Source: CAYLLT01 sp964384465
Lineage (GTDB): Bacteria > Planctomycetota > Phycisphaerae > UBA1845 > PWPN01
Reading direction: 5' to 3'
Assembly: GCA_964384465.1 (NCBI GenBank)
Contig: CAYLLT010000006.1
Location: 1 to 64,000, forward strand
DNA length: 64,000 nucleotides
The translations under genes and the position numbers were made by a program. The number at the start of each line of letters is the position of its first letter. The first letter of the stretch is position 1. The notes under the pieces are model-generated. The model had not been told where the DNA came from, did no database searches, and saw nothing but the letters and a program-made list of their open reading frames with translations. Positions 44,755 to 54,279 of the stretch are shown here, piece by piece.

Positions 44755-46502
44755 CGATCGCCGAACGCGTGTGTCCCGACAAGGGCCCCAATCGCACAAA
44801 CGCAAAGCCGCAGGCGCTCGTCGTCCGGGGGCCGCGGAACCGGCGTCAGACGTGGGGTAGACTCTTTAAACCGAGCCCGCTCCATGCCCTTTCGTCGAAC
44901 CCGATAACGCTCCGGTTTGTCATAGCATGTGCTTGCATCGTCGCTCCATCTTTCGTCCTTTTGTGGTCCTATTGGTCTACCCTTCGCGATCTTGTGGCCT
45001 TCTGGGAATCGAACCCTGACTACTCTGCCGGAATGTTCGTTCCCTTCGTTGCGATGTATATCATCTGGACCGATCGCAAGATTATATCAACCCTGCCTCG
45101 TCAGGTGTGTTGGTGGGGTCTGCTCGCTCTCTTCGTCGCCCAAGTCATTGGGCTCATAGGGATTCTTTATAAATATGATTCACTCGATCGCTACTCGCTG
45201 GTGCTCACTCTGGCGGCAGCGTGCCTGCTGTTCCTCGGGTTTCTGATGACAGGACGGCTCCTATGGCCACTCGTGTTCCTGATGCTGATGATGCCTTTGC
45301 CAGGCCGCGTGCACAATGCAATCTCGCTTCCCCTTCAGACATTCGCGACCCAATCCGCGGTATTTGGCCTGGAATGTCTGGGATACCTAGTCTCTCGCGA
45401 AGGAAATGTCCTCCGACTCAGCGATCAGACAACCATCGCCGTCGCGGAGGCCTGCAGTGGACTGAGGATGCTTACCGCATTCGTGATCGTTTCAGCCAGC
45501 TTGGCGTTCATCGTACGTCGCCCGCGCTGGCAGAAGGCGGTGCTTGTGTTGTCCAGCATCCCGATCGCCATCACCGGGAATACGTTACGCCTCATTGTGA
45601 CGGCGATCTTGTTTGAACGACTTGGCGGTGAGACTGCGAGGTCTTTTTTCCACGATTTTGCCGGCCTGAGCATGATGCCGGTCGCATGCGCCACGTTGCT
45701 GGCCGAGCTATGGATGATGCGCAGATTCAGCGGGGCTAACTCGCCGAAGGAATCTAACACCCAGCGTAACTCAACGAGCGCGCAACCTGGCCGAGTCCGC
45801 GCGGCTTACCTGCAGCGAGCAGGGGCGTTGCGGGCTCGACCGCTCGCCGCGGCAGCGGTTCTGCTTTGTTGCGCGGGCGCGGGACGCCATTTTGTCCAAG
45901 CGAGGGTCAAGGCGGCGATGGGCCAGATGTTGCCCCTGTCACAGCCCCTCTCAACTTTGCCGCTCAAAGTCGGGCAGTGGGAGGGACGGGATCTGCCGCT
46001 GGACGACGAGGTTCGTCAGTTGGCAGGCGATGACGATTCGATCAATCGGGTGTACGTCCAGTCTCATCTCGCTCGTTCGGTGGCCGTTTATGTGGGGTAC
46101 ATTGGACGCCCAAGAGCTCGAATGGGGCACCGTCCGGACATTTGCTATCCGGCGCATGGTTTTCAGGAAACCGCGAAGGAGTCGCTTGAACTGAAGATCG
46201 CGGACGGCTCAAGTGCTCCTGTGGTGCTTTACGAGTTCAGCGCTCCGGCGCTCGGAGGGGGTCGCGATCTGGTGCTGGCGACGTTCTTGATCAACGGCCA
46301 CTTCTCGAGCGATGTTTCCGAAGCGAACAGTTACAACACAAGGGAGCCAGGAATACTGAGCAGACGTGATGCTTATGTTGCCCGGGTACAGCTCTCATTG
46401 AGGGCGTCGGCAGACCGCGCCGCCGACGTCGCTCTCCTGTCCGACTTCGCCGAACATGGCCTACCTCTCGTTATGGCGGCAATGCCGGTCATAAACCCTT
46501 AA
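44718..46502 (+). CDS. Exosortase fused to an EpsI-type domain
   Basis: This 594-residue protein (from 44718; the true start may be downstream) has about eight membrane segments from residue 65. Exosortase signatures are present: catalytic Cys246 in AEACSGLRML, Arg291 in TGNTLRLIV, and His312 in FFHDFAGLSM. Residues about 380-580 form an EpsI/DUF3485-like periplasmic domain (LKVGQWEGRDLPL, GHRPDICYPAHGFQE, INGHFSSDVSEANSYNTREP). Exosortases recognise PEP-CTERM-type C-terminal signals and are typically tied to EPS loci, as here. No PEP-CTERM substrate gene lies next to it. Confidence 0.9.
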   Translation: MLRVGTTSQSRIAIAERVCPDKGPNRTNAKPQALVVRGPRNRRQTWGRLFKPSPLHALSSNPITLRFVIACACIVAPSFVLLWSYWSTLRDLVAFWESNPDYSAGMFVPFVAMYIIWTDRKIISTLPRQVCWWGLLALFVAQVIGLIGILYKYDSLDRYSLVLTLAAACLLFLGFLMTGRLLWPLVFLMLMMPLPGRVHNAISLPLQTFATQSAVFGLECLGYLVSREGNVLRLSDQTTIAVAEACSGLRMLTAFVIVSASLAFIVRRPRWQKAVLVLSSIPIAITGNTLRLIVTAILFERLGGETARSFFHDFAGLSMMPVACATLLAELWMMRRFSGANSPKESNTQRNSTSAQPGRVRAAYLQRAGALRARPLAAAAVLLCCAGAGRHFVQARVKAAMGQMLPLSQPLSTLPLKVGQWEGRDLPLDDEVRQLAGDDDSINRVYVQSHLARSVAVYVGYIGRPRARMGHRPDICYPAHGFQETAKESLELKIADGSSAPVVLYEFSAPALGGGRDLVLATFLINGHFSSDVSEANSYNTREPGILSRRDAYVARVQLSLRASADRAADVALLSDFAEHGLPLVMAAMPVINP

Positions 46503-46565
46503 TAGTTGTTGAACGTAGAACGACGCTACGTCTTTTCATCGACAAAAACATAAGGTGGACGCAAG

Positions 46566-47483
46566 ATGCGACGAATGCCACTTCCGCGGCCTGTGGAGAC
46601 CCTCGCGCGTAAGACGGCCCATTGCAACTCTTGCCATCGGGGACGTTACAATGGAAGCACTCCTGCTTGCCGCGGACCGGTCCGTCTTCTCAACACGCCA
46701 ATCTGCCCGATCACGCAGGCCGACTGTGTGTCGATCATAGTGGATTCATTGTTGAAGGGGCGCGGCGGCTGGATCGTGACTCCCAATCTCGATCATCTGC
46801 GGAGGTGCTCGACCGACCCGGACTACGCAGCGGCGGTCCGCCACGCTGACCTGCGGCTCGCGGACGGGATGCCGCTTATCTGGGCAAGCAGACTACAGGG
46901 CACGCCCCTCCCGGAGCGGGTGGCCGGTTCGGATCTTATTTATTCACTCAGTCGCGCGGTGGCGGAGGAGGGCATGAGCATCTATCTGCTGGGCGGAGAT
47001 TCAGGAACCGCGACTGCCGCGGGCGAGACCCTCAGACGCGCTTATCCCGGACTTGTCATCGCAGGCACTCATTGCCCACCACTCGGTTTCGAGCACGACC
47101 CACAGGAGATGCAGACGATAGAGGATGGATTGGTAGCCTCCCGCCCCGACGTAGTCTTCGTCGCTTTGGGCTCGCCGAAACAGGAGTATGTGATCCAGCT
47201 TCTGCGTCCCCTCCTGCCCAAAGCCTGGTGGATTGGGATCGGAATCAGTTTTAGCTTTGTTTCCGGCGATGTTCGGCGAGCGCCGCGGTGGATGCAACGC
47301 TGCGGGTTGGAGTGGATTCACCGGCTCGTCCAGGAGCCGCGGCGGCTCGCCAGGCGGTATCTGGTGCACGGAGTGCCGTTCGCGGGGCGGCTGCTGGTTG
47401 GTGCGGTTTTCCAGAGGTTCGCAAGCCGTACTTCATCCTTGAGGCCATACGGAGGGGTGCGGCATCTCTCGGCGCAAGAGTGA
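46566..47483 (+). CDS. WecG/TagA/CpsF family glycosyltransferase
   Basis: This 305-residue protein starts at ATG 46566 after aaggtgg. Residues 45-260 match the family: WIVTPNLDHLRRCSTDPDYA, LRLADGMPLIWASRLQG, ERVAGSDLIYSLSRAVAEEG, YLLGGDSG, PDVVFVALGSPKQEYVI, and GISFSFVSGDVRRAPRWMQR with the C-terminal GLEWIHRLVQEPRRLARRY. Members add a sugar (for example ManNAcA or glucose) to a lipid-linked acceptor at the cytoplasmic face. The first 40 residues are an unusual Cys/Arg-rich extension. Confidence 0.9.
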   Translation: MRRMPLPRPVETLARKTAHCNSCHRGRYNGSTPACRGPVRLLNTPICPITQADCVSIIVDSLLKGRGGWIVTPNLDHLRRCSTDPDYAAAVRHADLRLADGMPLIWASRLQGTPLPERVAGSDLIYSLSRAVAEEGMSIYLLGGDSGTATAAGETLRRAYPGLVIAGTHCPPLGFEHDPQEMQTIEDGLVASRPDVVFVALGSPKQEYVIQLLRPLLPKAWWIGIGISFSFVSGDVRRAPRWMQRCGLEWIHRLVQEPRRLARRYLVHGVPFAGRLLVGAVFQRFASRTSSLRPYGGVRHLSAQE

Positions 47484-47494
47484 CGAAGGCAGTG

Positions 47495-47579
47495 TTAACA
47501 GCCTGTGGCAAAAGTCGATTTCACCCCTTCTGGCGGGGTCAAAAACGCGGTTTTCTGGACTTCTGCCACGGGCTGTTAA
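47495..47579. repeat. 85-bp MITE-like hairpin element
   Basis: The ends are 22-bp inverted repeats with few mismatches: ttaacagcctgtggcaaaag at the left, and the inverse ttctgccacgggctgttaa at the right. An inner hairpin (accccttctggcggggt) lies between them. It sits 11 bases after the WecG-type gene's stop. Its right arm shares ccacgggctgtta with bases 41-53 of the window. There is no coding content. Confidence 0.6.
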
Positions 47580-47630
47580 GTCCTCTGCTTCGCTGGCGGC
47601 CCTGGAAAAGCCGGAGCGAGGCTTCTCGAT

Positions 47631-47792
47631 TGTTTGGATGTCGCGTGCCTGGCGATTGCCCAATCTTACCCGCGACCCGAGCTTTTATGTGGCGCAGGTG
47701 GAGATGATTACGTCTTCCAGCCCGAGAAGACGCTCACGGATATGGCCCTGGTGGTCGCCTCGCATCTACAGATGATGCTGCAAAACCGCTAG
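47631..47792 (+). pseudogene. C-terminal fragment of an unidentified protein
   Basis: An open frame without a start ends at 47792 and reads LDVACLAIAQSYPRPELLCG, then DDYVFQPEKTLTDMALVVAS HLQMML. It reads like natural protein but no family is recognised. It follows the MITE-like hairpin. Confidence 0.3.
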
Positions 47793-47956
47793 GTAAAGGG
47801 ATCGTTTCAGTTATTCACGTGATGCGTGCGCAAGAATACAGATTATCAGACGCACAACATGGCGCGCTCGCCAATTTGCCCTGCTGATCCAATCGCCGTA
47901 TTGTACGGTTCTCACCGGACAAGTGCTTCAATGGCACTGGACGGGGAGATCGCTTC

Positions 47957-50900
47957 ATGCAGTTCCGCAGGGCAGAAGTCGCGGTCGAGAGGCCGTGCAT
48001 CGGGTGGTGGAGATTCTTCGCGGCTGCGACATTGATCGCCTCCTGCCTAGCCCTATCGTGCGGCACCATTCCGGCTGTGCCCTCGTCCGCTCCGGATGAG
48101 CTGGTCCTGGGCGATCAACCCAGTGCTCCCCCGGATGATTCGATGCCATCGGACGGCAGCTCTTCAGCACAGTTCACCATTGTCGCGATCGACGAATCAG
48201 ATGGCCTCACGATTTCCTTCTCGGTAGCAACCTTGGACGGCCAAGCGGTTCCACCAGGGCTATACTCTTGGGACTTCGGGGACGGTGCCACCGCAGAGGG
48301 CCCGGACGTGAAGCACATCTATGCGATCCCGGGCACGTATCTCATTACGCTTTGCGCGACCGTCGGCGCCACTCTAACCACCGGCGGCTGCAAGCAGAAG
48401 GTAACGCTGGAAAAGTCGGTGGCCACCAAGCAGACGCCGAGCATCACGGGAGCTCCTGTCGACGGTCTCGTGGTGACGCCGGCGAGCGGGCTTGTCTCCG
48501 TGGGACCGCCCGGAGGTCCGTTCACTCCCCAAAGCGTGACATACGCATTGTCCAATACCAGTGCATCGAACATGACATGGTCGGCCGTGAAGTCGCAGCC
48601 CTGGGTTGTACTCGATCAAACCACCGGCAGCCTGGGCGCCAACTCAACGACGCAGGTTGTCGTCTCTATCGATGCCTCCGTAGCAGCCAGTCTGCAGGCG
48701 GGCACGTACAGCGATACGGTCGAATTCAATGAAAGCACTGATGGTGGTGCCAGCTCATCCTCTGGCAATGCTCGTTCCATCACGTTAACAATATCGACAT
48801 CGACGCTGGCCGTGGCCGCACCAACGGTGGCCGACCAGACCGATTCGACGGCAGGCGTCCCCAAGATGCTGCTGCTTCAGGCCACCAACACGGCGGGCGG
48901 CACTGTGACCTTCACGATACCCAGCGGCCCGGTTCATGGCGCCCTGGGCGCTGTCGGTCAGGCGGCGGACCTGGACCAGGATGGCGACGTGGACGACGAC
49001 GATTTCGTGCTCTTCGATGCGTGCCAGTCGGGCCCCACCGTGCCGGCCGGCTCGGAATGCTCAAGTCGTGATTTCGATGGCGACGGGGACGTGGACCAGT
49101 CTGATTTCGGGATCTTCCAGCGGTGCCTGAGCGGTTCGGACGGCTCGGCCTGCGCGACGGTGCTCTACACGCCGGTGCCCGGGTACAGCGGAACCGACAG
49201 CTTCACGTTTCAGGCGAGCAACGCCGGGGGAAGTTCTAATCTCGCGACGTTCACGATCAACGTCGGCACTCTTGGCGGTGCGCCGGTTGCCAATGCACAG
49301 TCGCTGGCCGCTGTCGCGGGCCAGCCCCTGACGCTCACGTTGACGGGCAGCGACCCGCAGGGCTTGCCGCTCACGTTCTCGATCACCACCGCGCCCTCGC
49401 AAGGCACGCTCGGCGACGTGACGAGCGTTTCCGCCAGTTCGGCCAGCGTGGTTTACACATCAGCCGTGGGCTACGACGGCGCGGATGTGTTTAGTTTCCA
49501 GGCGAGCAACGGTATCTCGACCTCAAGCGCGGCGAGCGTCAACCTCACCGTGGTGCCGATCCCCACGCTGACGATCCAGGCATCGCCGAGCAGCGGCGTC
49601 GCCCCGCTCGCGGTTCAGTTCACGGCCATGGACGGCGCGGCCCCCGCCTCCGCACTGCCGGCCGGGAGCACGCTCCAGTGGAACTTCGGTGACGGCACCG
49701 CTACCGGCACCGGAAACCCGGTCAGCCACACATTCAACGCCGCGGGAAACTACACGGTCGCGCTTACGCTGGCGCTCGCCGGCGAGTCAACGCTGAATCT
49801 TGCACAACTCGCGGTCGCGGTCACCCCCGCCAATGCCGGCGCCGATGGATGGACTGTCATCACACCGAGTGCGGACTCGCGGATCATCTATGTCAGCAGT
49901 TCGCAGGGGAGTGATACCAACAGCGGGCTGTCGGCGAGTGCGCCCGTGGAGATGATTGCGAAGGGCGTCTCGCTCCTGCGCGACGGGTATCCTGATTGGC
50001 TGCTGGTGAAGCGTGGTGACACGTTCACGACCAGTGCACCACCGGGAACTTTCAGCATGGTTGCCTTGTTGAACAAATCAGGGCGATCGGCCACCGAGCC
50101 ACTCGTCCTCAGCGCCTATGGGTCAGGCCCCAGACCTATCCTCGATACACCGATTGGTGGCAGGGCCATAACTGTCGGATCACTATGCAGCCACGTTAGT
50201 GTTCTAGGTATAGAGTGTACTTCAAGCCAGAGGAACCCTCAGTCACCCAATTACATTGACAACGGTGCCGAAACCGCTGGCTACTTTCTTACCAGCAGCG
50301 GAAACGATGGTTTCCTGATAGAGGATTGTAAGTTCAGTTATTTCAAGGACAATGTGAACATTCAGGGCACTAACGGCGGTATCGTGCACAATGTCAGTTT
50401 CCGTCGGAATGTGGTGGTGAACGCATACAGTTCTGGCGGAGGGCACTCGCAGGGGATCTACATCGCCGGTGTGGAGAACCTGCTGCTGGAGGACAACCTC
50501 TTCGACCATAACGGCTGGAACGAGTATGTTTCAGGATCCGGGCCGACCATCTTCAACCACAACGTCTACATGCAATACGACTGCAGCGGGAGCATCGCGG
50601 TACGAGGAAACATATCTGCAAATGCCTCCAGTCATGGAATGCAAATTCGCCCCGGGGGCATTGTGTCGGGCAACCTTTTCGTACATAACCCTATAGGCTT
50701 GTTGTGGGGCAATGGCTCAGGTTACGCCGAGTCAGGCGAGGTCCGCGGTAATGTGGTCCTGGAGGGTAGTAATATTGACATAAATACTCCGCGCGGATTC
50801 GGTATCGATATTGTCAATTCGGCCAACATGGCATCACCTGTTCTCGCGGATGGTAACATCATCGCTCATATCGCCAGTACCAGTTCAAGCGCACACGCCA

Positions 50901-51199
50901 TCTCTCTGAACCAGACTGTGGGTGCCATTGTCTCAAACAGTATCATATACCAGTGGCTAGGCGGTATACAGCAGACAAATACCACGAATACGACCCTGAC
51001 GAACAACATCATCGACGGTCCTGGCTATCCCGATCCGAATCGTTCAGTGGGATCTTACAACGCATCTCTTGGGGGGGCCTCAACGACCAATGCATTCCTT
51101 GCAGTTTGCGAACAACAGTCGCGTCAGGATTGGGATCCGCGTTATACTGCTGCGGCTGTGATTGGTTACATTCGCACCGGCTTTGGCCAATCGCCGTAA
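47957..51199 (+). CDS. Large PKD/Ig/dockerin lipoprotein-like protein with C-terminal right-handed beta-helix
   Basis: This 1080-residue protein has an N-terminal signal with a lipobox-like LIASC (Cys30). In order: PKD domain (about 70-165, YSWDFGDGAT), BACON-like domain (about 175-280, WVVLDQTTGSLGANSTTQV), an Ig-like domain interrupted by a dockerin-like pair (about 285-430; DLDQDGDVDDDDFVLFDACQ and DFDGDGDVDQSDFGIFQRCL), a second Ig-like domain (about 435-535), and a second PKD (LQWNFGDGTATGTGNPVSHT). From about 640 comes a parallel beta-helix (YVSSSQGSDTNSGLSA, NLLLEDNLFDHNGWNE, GNISANASSHGMQIRPGG). Beta-helix proteins in EPS loci often are lyases, epimerases or deacetylase-like polymer modifiers. 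No start-site alternative is better than 47957. Confidence 0.85.
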   Translation: MQFRRAEVAVERPCIGWWRFFAAATLIASCLALSCGTIPAVPSSAPDELVLGDQPSAPPDDSMPSDGSSSAQFTIVAIDESDGLTISFSVATLDGQAVPPGLYSWDFGDGATAEGPDVKHIYAIPGTYLITLCATVGATLTTGGCKQKVTLEKSVATKQTPSITGAPVDGLVVTPASGLVSVGPPGGPFTPQSVTYALSNTSASNMTWSAVKSQPWVVLDQTTGSLGANSTTQVVVSIDASVAASLQAGTYSDTVEFNESTDGGASSSSGNARSITLTISTSTLAVAAPTVADQTDSTAGVPKMLLLQATNTAGGTVTFTIPSGPVHGALGAVGQAADLDQDGDVDDDDFVLFDACQSGPTVPAGSECSSRDFDGDGDVDQSDFGIFQRCLSGSDGSACATVLYTPVPGYSGTDSFTFQASNAGGSSNLATFTINVGTLGGAPVANAQSLAAVAGQPLTLTLTGSDPQGLPLTFSITTAPSQGTLGDVTSVSASSASVVYTSAVGYDGADVFSFQASNGISTSSAASVNLTVVPIPTLTIQASPSSGVAPLAVQFTAMDGAAPASALPAGSTLQWNFGDGTATGTGNPVSHTFNAAGNYTVALTLALAGESTLNLAQLAVAVTPANAGADGWTVITPSADSRIIYVSSSQGSDTNSGLSASAPVEMIAKGVSLLRDGYPDWLLVKRGDTFTTSAPPGTFSMVALLNKSGRSATEPLVLSAYGSGPRPILDTPIGGRAITVGSLCSHVSVLGIECTSSQRNPQSPNYIDNGAETAGYFLTSSGNDGFLIEDCKFSYFKDNVNIQGTNGGIVHNVSFRRNVVVNAYSSGGGHSQGIYIAGVENLLLEDNLFDHNGWNEYVSGSGPTIFNHNVYMQYDCSGSIAVRGNISANASSHGMQIRPGGIVSGNLFVHNPIGLLWGNGSGYAESGEVRGNVVLEGSNIDINTPRGFGIDIVNSANMASPVLADGNIIAHIASTSSSAHAISLNQTVGAIVSNSIIYQWLGGIQQTNTTNTTLTNNIIDGPGYPDPNRSVGSYNASLGGASTTNAFLAVCEQQSRQDWDPRYTAAAVIGYIRTGFGQSP

Positions 51200-51493
51200 T
51201 CGGCGATGATTCCGCTAGTTCGGGAGCCACGACACCCGAATACTGGGCGGATCGGCCTCGTCGGGATTAATGGCAACACGGTGGCTACCGTGCATCTGGC
51301 GCCCAACCAGAACCTGCTCCGGACCCTATCATGATTACAGACGAGTAACAGAGCGATCCTGGCGCCAGTGTCTGCCCACGGTTTTGTGTGGCAGTAAAGC
51401 TCGTTTCGTGTGGTCGCCGCAACGTGGTCGTCCCGCAGGCGGAACGAACGCGCGCAGCCGACTCCGATTATCAAGAGGATCCGCGGCACTCAT
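51200..51493. other. Spacer of about 290 bp, nothing recognised
   Basis: Short frames only. It may contain an internal promoter for the following glycosyltransferase genes. No hairpin of note. Confidence 0.4.
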
Positions 51494-52780
51494 ATGGGCG
51501 CAGCGCCCCAACTTGTTATCGGCTATCTGATACCGGAGTTTCCCGGTCAGACACACATCTGGATGTGGCGAGAGATCGTTCACATTCGAGAGTGGGGCCT
51601 AGCGGTGCAGTTGTTCTCGACCCGAGCGCCTCCAGACCGAGACCGCGCGCGGCATGCCTTTGCTGCAACAGCGACAGCTGAAACCATTTTTCTCTGGCCA
51701 CGTGCAGGCATGGACCTAGTGAGGGCTTTGGCCTGGGCGGTTCTCAGGCACCCTAGAGGTGTCCTCCGTTCCATCGCGCTGGCACTACGGTTACCATTGG
51801 AGAGATCGCGCTGGCGTACGACGCTTCCGCTGCTCCTGCCCGCCTGCGTGTTGGCTCGCGAGGCTAAGGCGAAGGGGATCTCGCACCTACACTGTCACAC
51901 CTGCGCGAACGGGGCGGTGCTGGCGATGATGCTCAAGCGGCTGACGGGGATTCCGTATTCCATGACGTTGAACGCAAACATCGAGTGGTGGGGGGGCGCG
52001 ATGCGGGAGAAGTTTTCAGAGGCAGACTTTACCATTGTCATCACCGAGTGGCTGCTGGCAGAGATGCGACGGGATTACCCGCAACTGGGACCACATCAGG
52101 CAATTCTAGGCAGGATTGGCGTCGATACGCGCAAATGGGCGCCGGGCGACGCCGGTGCGGGGCAGGATGGGGTGTTTCGCATCGTCAGTGTTGGTCGATT
52201 GCACGCGAACAAGGGGCATGATGTGCTGCTGCAGGCGGTGGCCCAAGTGGCAGAAGAAGCTCTGCAATTGCGGCTGACCCTGATCGGGGATGGGCCGGAG
52301 CGCGCGTCCCTGGAAGTGTTGATTAGTGAACTGGGCCTCCCAAACATGGCGGGATTGACCGGTTCGCTGTCGGAGGACCAGATCATCGAGCACATGCGCG
52401 ATGCGGACCTCTTTGTGCTGGCGAGCCGTTCCGAACCGCTGGGAGTGGTGTACATGGAGGCGATGGCGATGGCCGTCGCCACGATTGGGACCGCTACGGG
52501 AGGAGTGGGGGAGATCATACAGAACGGCGAGAACGGTCTGCTGGTCAGGCCGGGAGACGTGGATTCACTGGCCCGAGCGATCAAACAGATGATGTCGGAC
52601 GCGTCGCTGCGGCAGCGACTTGCAGAGGCGGGACGCCGCAGCATTGTCGAGCGATTTGACAGCCGGATCGGAGCGGCAACGCTCTATCATCGACTAACGG
52701 GATGCGCGCCCTTGAATATGGCGGGCCCGAAGCTTGCATGCCACGACGGCGCGATGACGGCACATGGGAGTCTTCGATGA
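51494..52780 (+). CDS. GT4-type glycosyltransferase
   Basis: This 428-residue protein starts at ATG 51494; the frame continues upstream to 51410 but that part is Arg-rich and lacks sense. The N-terminal domain (VIGYLIPEFPGQTHIWMWRE) includes HLHCHTCANGAV. The C-terminal GT-B domain has GRLHANKGHDVLLQAVA, LTLIGDGPERASLEVL, FVLASRSEPLGVVYMEAMAM and NGENGLLVRPGDVDSLARAI. The EPLGVVYMEA segment is the family's E-x7-E. It adds a sugar in EPS repeat-unit assembly. The last codons overlap the next gene's start by ATGA. Confidence 0.9.
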   Translation: MGAAPQLVIGYLIPEFPGQTHIWMWREIVHIREWGLAVQLFSTRAPPDRDRARHAFAATATAETIFLWPRAGMDLVRALAWAVLRHPRGVLRSIALALRLPLERSRWRTTLPLLLPACVLAREAKAKGISHLHCHTCANGAVLAMMLKRLTGIPYSMTLNANIEWWGGAMREKFSEADFTIVITEWLLAEMRRDYPQLGPHQAILGRIGVDTRKWAPGDAGAGQDGVFRIVSVGRLHANKGHDVLLQAVAQVAEEALQLRLTLIGDGPERASLEVLISELGLPNMAGLTGSLSEDQIIEHMRDADLFVLASRSEPLGVVYMEAMAMAVATIGTATGGVGEIIQNGENGLLVRPGDVDSLARAIKQMMSDASLRQRLAEAGRRSIVERFDSRIGAATLYHRLTGCAPLNMAGPKLACHDGAMTAHGSLR

Positions 52781-54048
52781 AGCTGAGGGTGTTACTGCGA
52801 AGGCCGATGGAAGCTTGGCATAAGGGTTTATTGTCCATTTCAATTCTCGCCTTAGTGCTCCAAGTATGTTCAGTAATTCGCGCACCGCGATGGTACCAAT
52901 ACGATTTTCGCGCATATTACTATGCTCCGAGAATCCTCCTGAACTCAGGCGATCCGTATTCCTATAAAACGCTGGCAGAACTTGCTGCTCAAGATGGATT
53001 GGCCGCCAATGTACATCCATTCTTATATCCGCCGCACAGTTTACTTGTGTTTTTACCTTTGGCTGCACTTCAGTTTTTCGAGGCGTACTATTGTTGGCTT
53101 GCTGTAAAGCTTGCAGCGCTTGGAGTGTTTGTCTTCCTTGCATGCCGCCTTCTAGGCGTACCACTTGTCCCTTTGGCTATACTCGTAGCCTTTGGCCTTA
53201 ATGGAACTGTGCCTGCTGATCTACGCAGTGGACAAGTCGGCTTGTTTGAGGCGACCATGGTCATCGCAGCTTTCAGCATGTACATAAACGGGAAGCTGGT
53301 TCAGTTCGCAGGTACAATCTTCGCAGCTTCGTGCTTCAAGCTTTACTACTTGTGCTTGCTTGCACTCCTCCCTTTTTCTTGTCGTCGACGCAAATGGCTT
53401 CTTCTGAGTTTGTGCGTTCTACTGTCGACGCTTGCTCTATGGGCTGAGTCCTCCCTGGTGCCACATATGTGGGGCAGGTTTGGTAGTGGAGCGCGTGCAG
53501 CCATCGGGAGCGAGAGTATTCAGAATGGATCGCTATTCAATGTGCTGCAGAGTCTGTTCCGAATAGGGCTTGGCCAGGCCGGGAGAAGTTACGCTTGGGC
53601 AGCTTATTGGGTATGCTTTGTAGTTGTTACAGTGCTTAGCGGAACAGCCATGACGAAAGCAAGACACTGTGGCCGTAGTGGTCAGATTGAGATATGCCTC
53701 CTGTCGAGCCTTGCACTGATATTAGTAGTCCCAAGGCTGCTCGTCTACCAATGGATCGTGGCGCTGCCTGCCGTGAGCTATTATTCAGCCAAAGCGAAAT
53801 CGAAGCTCGCGGTTGTGGTACTACTCTTCATGTCTCTTTTTCCTTCTTTGTATGTGTTTCGATACCTGTTTCATCATCCTATAGAACACCGGGCAGAAAG
53901 CATCGCTGCTGCAGTGGGGAGTTCGACATCCGTTCTGGCAATATGCATCGCCTGGATCATATCCGTTGTGAGTGCCTGGGGTCTGAGTTCAGATCAAAAC
54001 AATCGGCGGGTGCTACTTGAGTCTAAGGAACGACCGTCGCTTGCTTGA
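52777..54048 (+). CDS. Polytopic GT87-like (DUF2029) mannosyltransferase-type membrane protein
   Basis: This 423-residue protein starts at ATG 52777, overlapping the previous stop (ATGA). It has about ten hydrophobic segments and a GT-C-type first loop (WYQYDFRAYYYAPRILLNSG, DPYSYKTL, FLYPPHSLLVFLPLAAL). A later GQVGLFEATMVIAAFSMY segment is typical of GT87. Such enzymes use polyprenyl-phosphate sugars on the outer face of the membrane. Base composition is visibly richer in A/T than its neighbours, a hint of separate acquisition. A polymerase (Wzy) role is an alternative. Confidence 0.7.
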   Translation: MKLRVLLRRPMEAWHKGLLSISILALVLQVCSVIRAPRWYQYDFRAYYYAPRILLNSGDPYSYKTLAELAAQDGLAANVHPFLYPPHSLLVFLPLAALQFFEAYYCWLAVKLAALGVFVFLACRLLGVPLVPLAILVAFGLNGTVPADLRSGQVGLFEATMVIAAFSMYINGKLVQFAGTIFAASCFKLYYLCLLALLPFSCRRRKWLLLSLCVLLSTLALWAESSLVPHMWGRFGSGARAAIGSESIQNGSLFNVLQSLFRIGLGQAGRSYAWAAYWVCFVVVTVLSGTAMTKARHCGRSGQIEICLLSSLALILVVPRLLVYQWIVALPAVSYYSAKAKSKLAVVVLLFMSLFPSLYVFRYLFHHPIEHRAESIAAAVGSSTSVLAICIAWIISVVSAWGLSSDQNNRRVLLESKERPSLA

Positions 54049-54278
54049 TGAGAGTAAATTGCACCACATCGACCTGATAAAAATCGATGTCAAGGGGCAC
54101 GGGGAGACAGTGCTCCAATCGCTGTTCCCTTTCGCGCTACATACAAGCCTGCGCTTTTGTGATTGAACATGATAGGCATTTGACCGACGCATCAACCCCG
54201 ATCAGGCCGATGCTGGATGTGCTTGGTTACATGGGCGAGACAAGATTTTCGGGAAAGCGGCCGGATGCTGGAGCCTGA
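54044..54278 (+). pseudogene. FkbM-family methyltransferase relic
   Basis: Frame A (to 54166) reads LLDESKLHHIDLIKIDVKGH and ETVLQSLFPFAL, the FkbM core that follows its SAM-binding region. A frameshift near 54160 leads to frame B: FVIEHDRHLTDASTPIRPML and DVLGYMGETRFSG, the family's C-terminal part. The N-terminal half is absent. It overlaps the 3' end of the GT87-like gene. Confidence 0.7.
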
Positions 54279-54279
54279 C

